From NCBI GenBank assembly GCA_022839105.1, contig JALHDH010000109.1, forward strand, positions 9,494 to 19,771: 10,278 nucleotides of DNA, written 5' to 3'. A model generated the notes under the pieces. That model was given only the letters and a program-made list of their open reading frames with translations. It was not told the origin of the DNA and searched no databases. Position 1 is the first letter of the stretch, and each line of letters starts with the position of its first letter. The stretch is from a bacterium (GTDB lineage Bacteria > Vulcanimicrobiota > Xenobia > Xenobiales > Xenobiaceae). Below are positions 1 through 10,225 of this stretch, piece after piece. The position numbers and the translations under genes were made by a program.

Positions 1-27
1 TCGGCCACGGACGCGCATGAGCGTAAG

Positions 28-33
28 AGGAGG
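28..33 (+). promoter_or_regulatory. rpoB ribosome-binding site
   Basis: AGGAGG, a full match to the Shine-Dalgarno consensus, lies 10 bases before the ATG at 44. It decides the start: an in-frame ATG at 17 would add nine residues (MSVRGGPSP) that do not look like an RpoB N-terminus, has no purine-rich site before it, and would place this motif inside the coding region. Confidence 0.8.
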
Positions 34-43
34 ACCTTCTCCA

Positions 44-3000
44 ATGTCGTTTCTCCGGCATGTGAACGAAGCCACAGGGCGCATCTCCTTCCAGAAGGTG
101 CCGCCGGTGATGGAGCTTCCCAATCTGATCGAGTTGCAGCGCTCGTCCTACGAGCGATTCCTCGAAGACGGAATGCGAGAGACCTTCCAGGACATCTCCC
201 CCATCGAGGATTTCACGGGGAACCTGGTGCTGCAGTTCCTGGACCATTCCCTGGATGCTCCCACCTACTCGGTGGACGAGTGCCGTGATCGCGACGCGAC
301 CTACGCTCGTCCCCTCAAGGTCAAGGTCTGCTTGATCACCAAGGAGGGGGGCGAGATCAAGGAGGTCAAGGAACAGGAAATCTTCATGGGAGATTTCCCC
401 ACGATGACCGAGAAGGGCACCTTCGTGATCAACGGAGCCGAGCGGGTCATCGTCAGCCAGCTCGTGCGCTCTCCCGGGATCTACTACCAGGACCACATCG
501 ACCAGAACACCGGGCGCAAGACCTGGTCGGCGGTGATCATCCCCAATCGGGGGGCCTGGCTGGAATTCGAGACCGACACCTCGGACGTGATCAACGTCCG
601 CATCGACAAGGCCCGCAAGGTTCCGGCGACGGTGCTGATCCGGGCCCTGGGCTTCGAGAGCGATGACGAGATCCGCAACCTCTTCGACTCCGATGCGATG
701 TTGGAGCCGACCCTGGAGAAGGACACCCTCAAGACGACCGAAGAGGCGCTGATCGAGATCTATCGCAAGCAGCGTCCCGGGGATCCGCCTTCGGTGGAGA
801 GTGCCCGGCAATTGCTCAACAACCTCTTCTTCGAGTCCAAGCGCTATGACCTGGCCCGGGTCGGCAGCTACCGCCTGGCCCGCAAGCTGGGGCGCAAGAT
901 CACCTGCTCGCATTGCGGCACGCTGCAGATGCCCGGGGTGACCGAGTGCACCGACTGCGAGAAGCGCATCGCCTATCCGACGATCCTGACCAAGGAGGAC
1001 ATCGTCGGAGCGGTCCGCTACATGGTGGCCCTGATGAAGGCGGATCGGTTCGAGCGGACCGATGACGATGCGATCCTGGCCGAGGGTCTCAAGCTGGTGG
1101 CCGACCGCGGCATGCTGTGGATCGGCGCGCGGGGGACCGAGTCCTTCGAGATCCCGGTCAGCGCGGACGACATCGATCACCTGGGCAACCGCCGCATCCG
1201 CGGCGTCGGCGAGCTGCTGCAGAACCAGTTCCGGGTGGGCCTTTTGCGCCTGGAGCGGGTGGTCCGCGAGCGCATGACGGTTCAGGATGTCGAGACGGTC
1301 ACCCCCCAGGTGCTGATCAACATCCGCCCCGTGGTGGCGGCCATCAAGGAGTTCTTCGGATCCTCGCAGCTCTCGCAGTTCATGGACCAGACCAACTCGC
1401 TGGCCGAGCTGACCCACAAGCGCCGCCTCTCGGCCCTGGGCCCTGGCGGTCTTTCGCGCGAGCGCGCGGGCTTCGAGGTCCGCGACGTCCACTACTCCCA
1501 CTACGGCCGGATCTGTCCCATCGAGACTCCGGAAGGCCCGAACATCGGCCTCATCGGTTCGTTGGCGACCTATGCCAAGGCCAATGAGTTCGGCTTCATC
1601 GAGACGCCCTATCGCCAGGTGGCCCGGATCCTGCTCGAGGATGTCAAGGACGAGCTGACCGGGATCATCTACCGCAAGGGCGACCGGATCGGGCGGCGCG
1701 AGCGCAACGCCCTGCTGCAGCGCGGGGTCGAGGTTCCGGTCCGCGTCGAGGTGACCGGGCTGGTGGAGTACCAGTCGGCTGACGTCGAGGACGAGTACGT
1801 CATCGCCCAGGCCAACACCCGGCTGGACGAAAAGAACAACATCCTCGACGAGCGCGTCGTGGTCCGCGAGAAGCACGAGACCTTGATCGTGCCCCGCGAG
1901 GACGTCGACTACATGGACGTGACGCCCAAGCAGATCGTCTCGGTGGCCACGGCCCTGATCCCCTTCCTGGAGCACGACGACGCCAACCGGGCCCTGATGG
2001 GCGCCAACATGCAGCGTCAGGCCGTCCCGCTTCTCGAGCCTCAGGCTCCGATCGTGGGAACCGGGATGGAGTACCGCTCGGCCAAGGACTCCGGGGCCCT
2101 GGTGGTCTCGGATCACGACGGTGTGGTCACCTACCTGTCCTCCGACGAGGTGGTGGTCACCGACAACCGCGGCAAGCCCCAGCGCTACAAGCTGCAGAAG
2201 TTCAAGCGCTCCAACGCCGGGACGTGCATCAACCAGCGACCCGCCGTGGTCATGAACCAGCGGATTCGCAAGGGCGACGTGCTGGCCGACGGAGCCTCCT
2301 CGGTTCGCGGCGAGCTGGCCCTGGGCCGCAACATCCTGGTCGCGTTCATGCCCTGGGAAGGCTACAACTACGAGGATGCCATCCTGATCAGCGAAGAGCT
2401 GGTCCGCGACGACGTCTTCACCTCGATCCACATCGAGGAATACGAGTGTGAAGCCCGTGACACCAAGCTGGGGGCCGAGGAGATCACCCGGGACATCCCC
2501 AGCGTCGGCGACGAGGCCCTCAAGGACCTCGACGAGCGGGGCATCGTCCGGATCGGCGCGGAGGTCCGCACCGAGGACATCCTGGTCGGCAAGGTCACTC
2601 CCAAGGGCGAGACCGAGCTGACCGCCGAGGAGCGTCTGCTCCGCGCCATCTTCGGCGAGAAGGCACGCGACGTGCGGGACACCTCGCTGAAGGTGCCTCA
2701 CGGCGAGAAGGGCAAGGTCATCGACGTCAAGGTCTTCAGCCGCGACGAGACCGACGAGCTGGCCCCCGGTGTCAACCAGTTGGTGCGCGTGTACGTGGCC
2801 CAGAAGAGGAAGATCCTCCAGGGCGACAAGATGGCCGGTCGTCACGGCAACAAGGGCGTCATCGCCAAGGTCCTGCCCGTGCAGGACATGCCCTACCTGC
2901 CGGACGGCACGCCGATCCAGATCGTGCTGAACCCTCTGGGCGTTCCTTCCCGTATGAACATCGGTCAGATTCTGGAGACCCACCTGGGGCTGGCCATGGA

Positions 3001-3991
3001 CATGCTCAGCAATCCGGACCAGCCCAAGTTCCGGGTGGAGGTTCCCGTCTTCGACAGTGCCCAGGAATCCGAGATCAAGGATCTCATGGGCATGGCCCGC
3101 CTGCAGTCGGACCTGCGCCTGAAGGGGATCCACCTCTCGACCGAAGAGATCGCCTACGTCCTGGATGACCAGTCCGTCGAGCAGCGTCTCAAGGAGTTCC
3201 TGAACTTCCACGAGGGCGTGGTGTACACCTCCGAAGAGGTCCGGGAGATGCTGGCCTCGGTTTCCGAGCCCAAGCGCCTGGCCCATGTCAAGAAGCTGCT
3301 CAAGGGAGTCGAGATCGACGAGCAGGTCCTGGTCGGCGCCCTGTCCCATCGGACCCTGCAGGATCGGCTCGGCGAGGTCCTGGCGACCCGGCGCAGGCCC
3401 TGGGAGGCCGCTCGGATCGTCGAGCTGGCCGAGTACATCGAGAAGTCTCGCGCCAACATCCAGGCGGACGGCAAGTCCATCGTCTTTGATGGAAGAACCG
3501 GCGAGCCCTACGACACGCGGATCACCGTGGGACAGCTCTACATGCTCAAGCTGGCCCACCTGGTGGACGACAAGATCCACGCGCGTTCGACGGGCCCCTA
3601 CAGCCTGATCACCCAGCAGCCCCTCGGCGGCAAGGCCCAGTTCGGCGGACAGCGTTTCGGCGAGATGGAGGTCTGGGCCCTGGAGGCCTACGGAGCCGCC
3701 TACATGCTGCAGGAGCTCCTGACGGTCAAGTCCGACGACGTGCTGGGTCGAGTGAAGACCTACGAGGCCATCGTCAAGGGCGAGAACGTCCTGGAACCGG
3801 GTGTTCCCGAGTCCTTCAAGGTGCTGATCAAGGAGCTCCAGAGCCTGGCCCTGGACGTCAAGATCATGTCCGAGGACGACATGGGCGGTCTGCAGGAAAT
3901 CGAGATCCGCTCCGTCGAGGATCAGGATCTCAGCCGGAGTCCGGCACGGGATCTGCTGGATCTTCCCGACGAGTCCCTGGTCAGCATCTAG
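44..3991 (+). CDS. rpoB: RNA polymerase beta subunit RpoB
   Basis: This is the beta subunit of DNA-dependent RNA polymerase. It forms half of the active-site cleft, the rifampicin pocket and the flap that contacts sigma. The rifampicin region is intact: GSSQLSQFMDQ starts at residue 439, and Q445, D448, H458 and S463 match E. coli Q513, D516, H526 and S531, so the target looks rifampicin-sensitive. GDKMAGRHGNKG (927-938) carries the two active-site lysines K929 and K937. At 1315 aa it is close to E. coli (1342) but built differently. SI2 is absent. The lobe contains a C-x2-C-x10-C-x2-C element (C288, C291, C302, C305) followed by a longer-than-usual linker before DDIDHLGNRR. About 123 extra residues (1021-1143) lie between the PVFD and DGRTGEPY motifs. 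The start at 44 is chosen from its ribosome-binding site and family N-terminus; an ATG at 17 is the alternative. rpoC follows after 102 bases. Identity is certain; the roles of the inserts are unknown. Confidence 0.99.
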   Translation: MSFLRHVNEATGRISFQKVPPVMELPNLIELQRSSYERFLEDGMRETFQDISPIEDFTGNLVLQFLDHSLDAPTYSVDECRDRDATYARPLKVKVCLITKEGGEIKEVKEQEIFMGDFPTMTEKGTFVINGAERVIVSQLVRSPGIYYQDHIDQNTGRKTWSAVIIPNRGAWLEFETDTSDVINVRIDKARKVPATVLIRALGFESDDEIRNLFDSDAMLEPTLEKDTLKTTEEALIEIYRKQRPGDPPSVESARQLLNNLFFESKRYDLARVGSYRLARKLGRKITCSHCGTLQMPGVTECTDCEKRIAYPTILTKEDIVGAVRYMVALMKADRFERTDDDAILAEGLKLVADRGMLWIGARGTESFEIPVSADDIDHLGNRRIRGVGELLQNQFRVGLLRLERVVRERMTVQDVETVTPQVLINIRPVVAAIKEFFGSSQLSQFMDQTNSLAELTHKRRLSALGPGGLSRERAGFEVRDVHYSHYGRICPIETPEGPNIGLIGSLATYAKANEFGFIETPYRQVARILLEDVKDELTGIIYRKGDRIGRRERNALLQRGVEVPVRVEVTGLVEYQSADVEDEYVIAQANTRLDEKNNILDERVVVREKHETLIVPREDVDYMDVTPKQIVSVATALIPFLEHDDANRALMGANMQRQAVPLLEPQAPIVGTGMEYRSAKDSGALVVSDHDGVVTYLSSDEVVVTDNRGKPQRYKLQKFKRSNAGTCINQRPAVVMNQRIRKGDVLADGASSVRGELALGRNILVAFMPWEGYNYEDAILISEELVRDDVFTSIHIEEYECEARDTKLGAEEITRDIPSVGDEALKDLDERGIVRIGAEVRTEDILVGKVTPKGETELTAEERLLRAIFGEKARDVRDTSLKVPHGEKGKVIDVKVFSRDETDELAPGVNQLVRVYVAQKRKILQGDKMAGRHGNKGVIAKVLPVQDMPYLPDGTPIQIVLNPLGVPSRMNIGQILETHLGLAMDMLSNPDQPKFRVEVPVFDSAQESEIKDLMGMARLQSDLRLKGIHLSTEEIAYVLDDQSVEQRLKEFLNFHEGVVYTSEEVREMLASVSEPKRLAHVKKLLKGVEIDEQVLVGALSHRTLQDRLGEVLATRRRPWEAARIVELAEYIEKSRANIQADGKSIVFDGRTGEPYDTRITVGQLYMLKLAHLVDDKIHARSTGPYSLITQQPLGGKAQFGGQRFGEMEVWALEAYGAAYMLQELLTVKSDDVLGRVKTYEAIVKGENVLEPGVPESFKVLIKELQSLALDVKIMSEDDMGGLQEIEIRSVEDQDLSRSPARDLLDLPDESLVSI

Positions 3992-3992
3992 C

Positions 3993-4028
3993 CGCGCGGC
4001 CCGGCGGGGAGACCCGCCGGGCTGTGCG
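3993..4028 (+). promoter_or_regulatory. Strong GAGA-capped hairpin in the rpoB-rpoC spacer
   Basis: A 16-bp stem (3993-4008 with 4013-4028, two G-U wobbles, the inner 10 bp perfect GC) closes on the GNRA tetraloop GAGA. It begins two bases after the rpoB stop codon. No T-run follows (the next bases are ACTTGCC), so it is a poor intrinsic terminator. More likely roles are protection of the rpoB mRNA 3' end, a processing site or partial attenuation before rpoC. The structure is read directly from the sequence; the role is inferred. Confidence 0.65.
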
Positions 4029-4043
4029 TGACTTGCCCTGGCC

Positions 4044-4065
4044 CCAGCCCCAGCGTTCGGGGTGG
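4044..4065 (+). promoter_or_regulatory. Second, weaker hairpin before rpoC
   Basis: CCA-(G)-CCCC at 4044-4051 can pair with GGGGTGG at 4059-4065, giving seven base pairs with one bulged G and a seven-base loop. It lies between the strong hairpin and the rpoC ribosome-binding site and would leave that site free. In such GC-rich sequence it may be incidental. Confidence 0.3.
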
Positions 4066-4077
4066 CCCGCCTGCCCC

Positions 4078-4083
4078 AGGAGG
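4078..4083 (+). promoter_or_regulatory. rpoC ribosome-binding site
   Basis: AGGAGG sits 10 bases before the ATG at 4094, the same motif and spacing as for rpoB. This supports 4094 over the in-frame ATG at 4028. The latter lies at the edge of the intergenic hairpin, lacks such a site and would add 22 proline- and glycine-rich residues unlike any RpoC N-terminus. Confidence 0.8.
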
Positions 4084-4093
4084 ACGAAACGAG

Positions 4094-7762
<3,669 letters not shown>

Positions 7763-7790
7763 GGCCGTCCGGCAGACCCGGTGCTTCCTG

Positions 7791-7825
7791 AGAGTGCCGG
7801 CCCGCAAGGGCCGGCACTCTTCTTT
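7791..7825 (+). terminator. Intrinsic terminator of the rpoBC operon
   Basis: A perfect 13-bp stem (AGAGTGCCGGCCC at 7791-7803 with its complement at 7808-7820) is capped by the GNRA loop GCAA and followed by a T-rich tail, TCTTT at 7821-7825, 28 bases after the rpoC stop. The opposite strand has no comparable T-run, so it should act only on + strand transcription. It separates rpoC from the channel gene downstream. Confidence 0.9.
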
Positions 7826-7848
7826 GTGCCACCGGGAATCTCTCGAAA

Positions 7849-7892
7849 CGCCAGGACGGTTTCGCCTCGCCCGCTCCTGGCGCAGGAGGCGA
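7849..7892 (+). promoter_or_regulatory. Two interleaved inverted repeats upstream of the channel gene
   Basis: CGCCAGGA (7849-7856) is complementary to TCCTGGCG (7875-7882). TCGCCTC (7862-7868), inside the loop of that pair, is complementary to GAGGCGA (7886-7892). The arms therefore interleave as in an H-type pseudoknot or two mutually exclusive hairpins. This is in the 179-base spacer between rpoC and the channel gene, where no convincing promoter hexamers were found. It could be a leader structure, an operator or chance in GC-rich DNA. Confidence 0.3.
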
Positions 7893-7941
7893 CCGGAAGT
7901 CGAGGGAATACCTCGGCCTGATTGGAGCCCGCTGGACCTTC

Positions 7942-9909
7942 ATGCCTAGTCCCCTCGCCATTCGGGCTGACGATGTGCCCCTCTTCGGAGGGGTGGTCCT
8001 GTCCTTGCTGCTCTTCACCGTCCTGGGGGCGCTTTTCCGCCGCCTCTTCTATCCCGAGACCCCCAGGCAGGGCCTGGCTGGAGCCTTGCGCGGCCGACTG
8101 CGTGTCGGGGCAGCCCTGCTGCTGATCCTGCTGCCCTTGCTGAACTCCTGTTTCTGGGTTCCCGCGCTCCAGCCTTACGGTCCCGAACTGCTTTGGGCCC
8201 TGGGTCTGGTTCTCGGCGTGCTGGCGGTGGAGGCTTTGTTGGTGGCCCTCTTCGAGGGGCTCTTCCCACGCCGGGGGCTGCGCGTGGCCGATTCGGTCGT
8301 GTTGGCGTGTCGCTGGCTGGTCTACCCCGCGCTGGCCGTCCTGGGAGCCAGCCACTGGCTTGCCGTCAGCCCGCGCGAGTCCCGTTTCCTGTACGCCGGG
8401 CTCTGGGTCGCGCTGGTCCTGGCCATGCTCCACACCTTGTACGGCTTCCTGTTCAAGTCCGCCAACTGGCAGCATCCGTTGGCGCGGACCCTGTGTCAGC
8501 GCCTGCGGCCCTGGGCCTGGTTCTCGGTCCTGCTTTTGACCTTCGCCTATGCGACCACCTGGTTCCCTGAATTCGCCTATGAGAGTCGCCTGAACCAGTT
8601 GCTGGCCGGCCTTGGCCTGGTTCTGCTTCTCGAGGCCCTCCTGGCCATCGTGTTCGAGTTCTACTTCCCGGTCCTCCGGCGAACCACGGTTCCCAATCTC
8701 TTCCAGGACCTGACCCGAGGCCTGATGTACCTTGGGCTGGTGCTGCTGGCGCTGGGGGTCGTCTTCAAGCAGAACCTTTCATCCCTGGTGCTGGGATCCA
8801 CGGTCCTCTCGGTGATCCTGGGCTTCGCGTTGCAGGAGACCCTGGGCAACTTCTTCGCCGGCCTGGCCCTGGGCGTCTCCAAGCCCTACAGCCTGGGGGA
8901 CCATATCCAGGTGGGAGAACTCAGCGGGCGCGTCGAGAAGATCGACTGGCGTTCGACGGCGCTGTGGACCAGCACCGGGGACTACACGGTCCTGCCCAAT
9001 TCGGTCATGGCCAAGGAGAACATCCTGAACTATTCGGCCCCCAGCATCCTGCACGCCCGGCTGATCGATGTCGGGGTCCACTACCGGCATCCTCCCCACG
9101 AGGTGCGGCGCTTCATGCTCCAGGCCGCCGCCTCGGTCCCCGGGGTGCTCTCCGAGCCTCCCGTCGAGGTCTGGTTGATGGAGTTCGCCGACTCGGCCAT
9201 GCAGTATCGGCTGCGCTACTGGATGCAGGAATACGGGCGCCGCTTCGAGTTGGACTCGCGGGTGCGCGAAGCGATCTGGTACCATTTCTCGCGCGCCGGG
9301 CTCGAGATTCCCTTCCCCATCCGCACCGTGTTGCAGCCTCCCCCGCTCCTGGAGGACCACGACGAGTCTCGGATTCGGGCTCTTCTGGAGGGCGTCGACT
9401 TCCTGCGGAGCCTGACCCCTGCCGAGCACCAGATCCTGGTCGCGCACACGCGCCTGCTCATGTACGCCCCCGGAGAGAAGGTCTTCTCCCAGGGGGATCC
9501 CGGCGAGACCTTCTACCTGATCAAGAGCGGGCGCCTGAAGGTCCAGGTCTGCGACTCCCAGAACGAGTGCTACCTCACCAGGGAGATGGGTCCCGGTGAG
9601 TTCTTCGGCGAGATGGCCCTCTTGACCGGAGAGCCCCGTTCGGCCACGGTCGAAGCCCTGAGCGACGTGGAGCTGCTGACCCTGGACAAGCAGGCCTTGC
9701 GGGAACTGCTCCAGGCCAATCCCGCGGTGGACCGCGAGATCTCGGAGGTCCTGGCCAGGCGCCAGTTGACCACGGCCCAGGCCCGGGAGTTCTCCGAGTC
9801 CGAGAAGGCTCGCTCCAGCGGCGAGAATCTGGTCTCACCGCGTGGACATCTCTTCGAGCAGCTCTCCGAGCAGTTCCTGGCGAGGATCCGGGAGTTCTTC
9901 TCCTACTGA
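7942..9909 (+). CDS. MscS-family channel with C-terminal cyclic-nucleotide-binding domain
   Basis: This is a predicted inner-membrane channel of 655 aa. About eight hydrophobic segments (near 14-33, 54-73, 82-107, 118-141, 148-171, 191-208, 217-241 and 259-276) precede the pore helix. The pore and beta domain are typical of MscS: SSLVLG...GFALQETLGNFFAGLAL (about 280-310), then SLGDHIQVGELSGRVEKI and TVLPNSVM. A cyclic-nucleotide-binding domain covers about 484-605. Its phosphate-binding cassette reads GEFFGEMALLTGEPRSATVEA (start G552), with the ligand-contacting E557 and R566 present. Ser567 after the arginine fits cAMP better than cGMP. This architecture matches the bacterial cyclic-nucleotide-gated (bCNG) group, in which ligand gates conductance and tension responses are weak or absent. 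The ATG at 7942 has only a weak site (GGAG, 14 bases away), so the start is less sure than the family. A terminator upstream and the rpsL promoter downstream suggest its own transcription unit. The native ligand and permeant ion cannot be read from sequence. Confidence 0.93.
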   Translation: MPSPLAIRADDVPLFGGVVLSLLLFTVLGALFRRLFYPETPRQGLAGALRGRLRVGAALLLILLPLLNSCFWVPALQPYGPELLWALGLVLGVLAVEALLVALFEGLFPRRGLRVADSVVLACRWLVYPALAVLGASHWLAVSPRESRFLYAGLWVALVLAMLHTLYGFLFKSANWQHPLARTLCQRLRPWAWFSVLLLTFAYATTWFPEFAYESRLNQLLAGLGLVLLLEALLAIVFEFYFPVLRRTTVPNLFQDLTRGLMYLGLVLLALGVVFKQNLSSLVLGSTVLSVILGFALQETLGNFFAGLALGVSKPYSLGDHIQVGELSGRVEKIDWRSTALWTSTGDYTVLPNSVMAKENILNYSAPSILHARLIDVGVHYRHPPHEVRRFMLQAAASVPGVLSEPPVEVWLMEFADSAMQYRLRYWMQEYGRRFELDSRVREAIWYHFSRAGLEIPFPIRTVLQPPPLLEDHDESRIRALLEGVDFLRSLTPAEHQILVAHTRLLMYAPGEKVFSQGDPGETFYLIKSGRLKVQVCDSQNECYLTREMGPGEFFGEMALLTGEPRSATVEALSDVELLTLDKQALRELLQANPAVDREISEVLARRQLTTAQAREFSESEKARSSGENLVSPRGHLFEQLSEQFLARIREFFSY

Positions 9910-9943
9910 GGCCAGGTGCCGGGGAAGAACTTGAGAGGTCTTC

Positions 9944-9964
9944 AACGCCTGAAAACATGGCGTT
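9944..9964 (+). terminator. Possible weak terminator after the channel gene
   Basis: AACGCC (9944-9949) pairs with GGCGTT (9959-9964) around a nine-base A-rich loop, 35 bases after the channel stop codon. The stem is only six pairs and its T-tract is three bases, partly within the stem, so termination here would be inefficient. It sits just upstream of the rpsL promoter. No better candidate is seen in the spacer. Confidence 0.3.
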
Positions 9965-9971
9965 TGATGCC

Positions 9972-10000
9972 TTGACACCCCGAAATCCGGGTGCTACTAT
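9972..10000 (+). promoter_or_regulatory. Strong sigma70-type promoter of rpsL
   Basis: A perfect -35 box TTGACA (9972-9977), a 17-base spacer and -10 box TACTAT (9995-10000; four of six consensus) preceded by TGC, an extended -10 element (9992-9994). Transcription should start near 10006-10009. The stretch after the -10 box, CGGGGAGC, is GC-rich, as in discriminators of ppGpp-controlled translation genes, so growth-rate or stringent control is plausible. The start site is inferred. It gives rpsL, and probably the genes after it, a promoter independent of rpoBC. Confidence 0.88.
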
Positions 10001-10005
10001 CGGGG
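9978..10005. repeat. Inverted repeat spanning the rpsL promoter core
   Basis: CCCCGA at 9978-9983 and TCGGGG at 10000-10005 form a perfect six-base inverted repeat with a 16-base gap. The half-sites are centred 22 bases apart, about two helical turns. One half abuts the -35 box and the other overlaps the last base of the -10 box, a position where a bound dimeric repressor would block polymerase. Six-base G/C-rich arms can arise by chance, so an operator is only a suggestion. Confidence 0.3.
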
Positions 10006-10006
10006 A

Positions 10007-10225
10007 GCATTTTTGGGCGGCACTGCCGTCCGTCATGCAACATGTCCTTCGAGGAGCCGACCCTGACCAGGGGAGTGCCTGAGGCGACGAGATCGGGAAG
10101 GGGGTGCCCCGCCTGACCTGAAGGCCCCGTCCGGGGACCTGAAGACAGAAGCTGAGCGCCCGATATCGCCCCAGCTCAAGCGCCCCGGCCAGGCGAGCCG
10201 TGGAGACGAGGGGAGATATTTTTTT
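10007..10225 (+). promoter_or_regulatory. Long 5' leader of rpsL
   Basis: About 220 bases of untranslated leader separate the predicted start of transcription from the rpsL ATG, unusually long for a simple leader. It holds a direct repeat, GACCTGAAG, at 10115-10123 and 10136-10144 flanking a small CCCC/GGGG hairpin (10125-10136), a five-bp stem TGAGC/GCTCA (10153-10157 with 10174-10178) and the palindrome CGATATCG (10161-10168). No known riboswitch or ribosomal-protein leader was recognised. Two short ATG-initiated frames (from 10035 and 10042) lack ribosome-binding sites. Autoregulation by a ribosomal protein or another leader mechanism is possible but unproven. Confidence 0.45.
10208..10215 (+). 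promoter_or_regulatory. rpsL ribosome-binding site with T-rich spacer
   Basis: GAGGGGAG lies 10 bases before the rpsL ATG at 10226. The gap is almost wholly A/T, ATATTTTTTT, including seven T directly before the ATG. In this GC-rich window that makes an unstructured initiation region, consistent with high translation of a ribosomal protein. Confidence 0.7.

Noticed and set aside
17..43. Upstream in-frame ATG for rpoB at 17
   Set aside because: It has no ribosome-binding site, adds nine non-conserved residues and would place a perfect AGGAGG inside the gene. The ATG at 44 fits better.
1358..1435. Possible rifampicin-resistance changes in the RpoB rifampicin region
   Set aside because: The main resistance positions (Q445, D448, H458, R461, S463, L465) carry the sensitive-type residues. 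The differences from E. coli at 450, 452, 454, 456 and 462 look like ordinary lineage variation.
1117..1587. 156-codon + strand frame overlapping rpoB in another frame
   Set aside because: It is an Arg/Pro/Gly-rich shadow frame inside conserved rpoB sequence, with no family resemblance.
8779..9447. 222-codon open frame on the minus strand within the channel gene
   Set aside because: It is a complement artefact of GC-rich coding DNA. The + strand frame encodes recognisable MscS and nucleotide-binding domains throughout the same stretch.
10035..10116. Short frames in the rpsL leader (15 codons from 10035, 24 codons from 10042) as leader peptides
   Set aside because: Neither has a Shine-Dalgarno sequence nor a run of regulatory codons, and frames this short are expected by chance.
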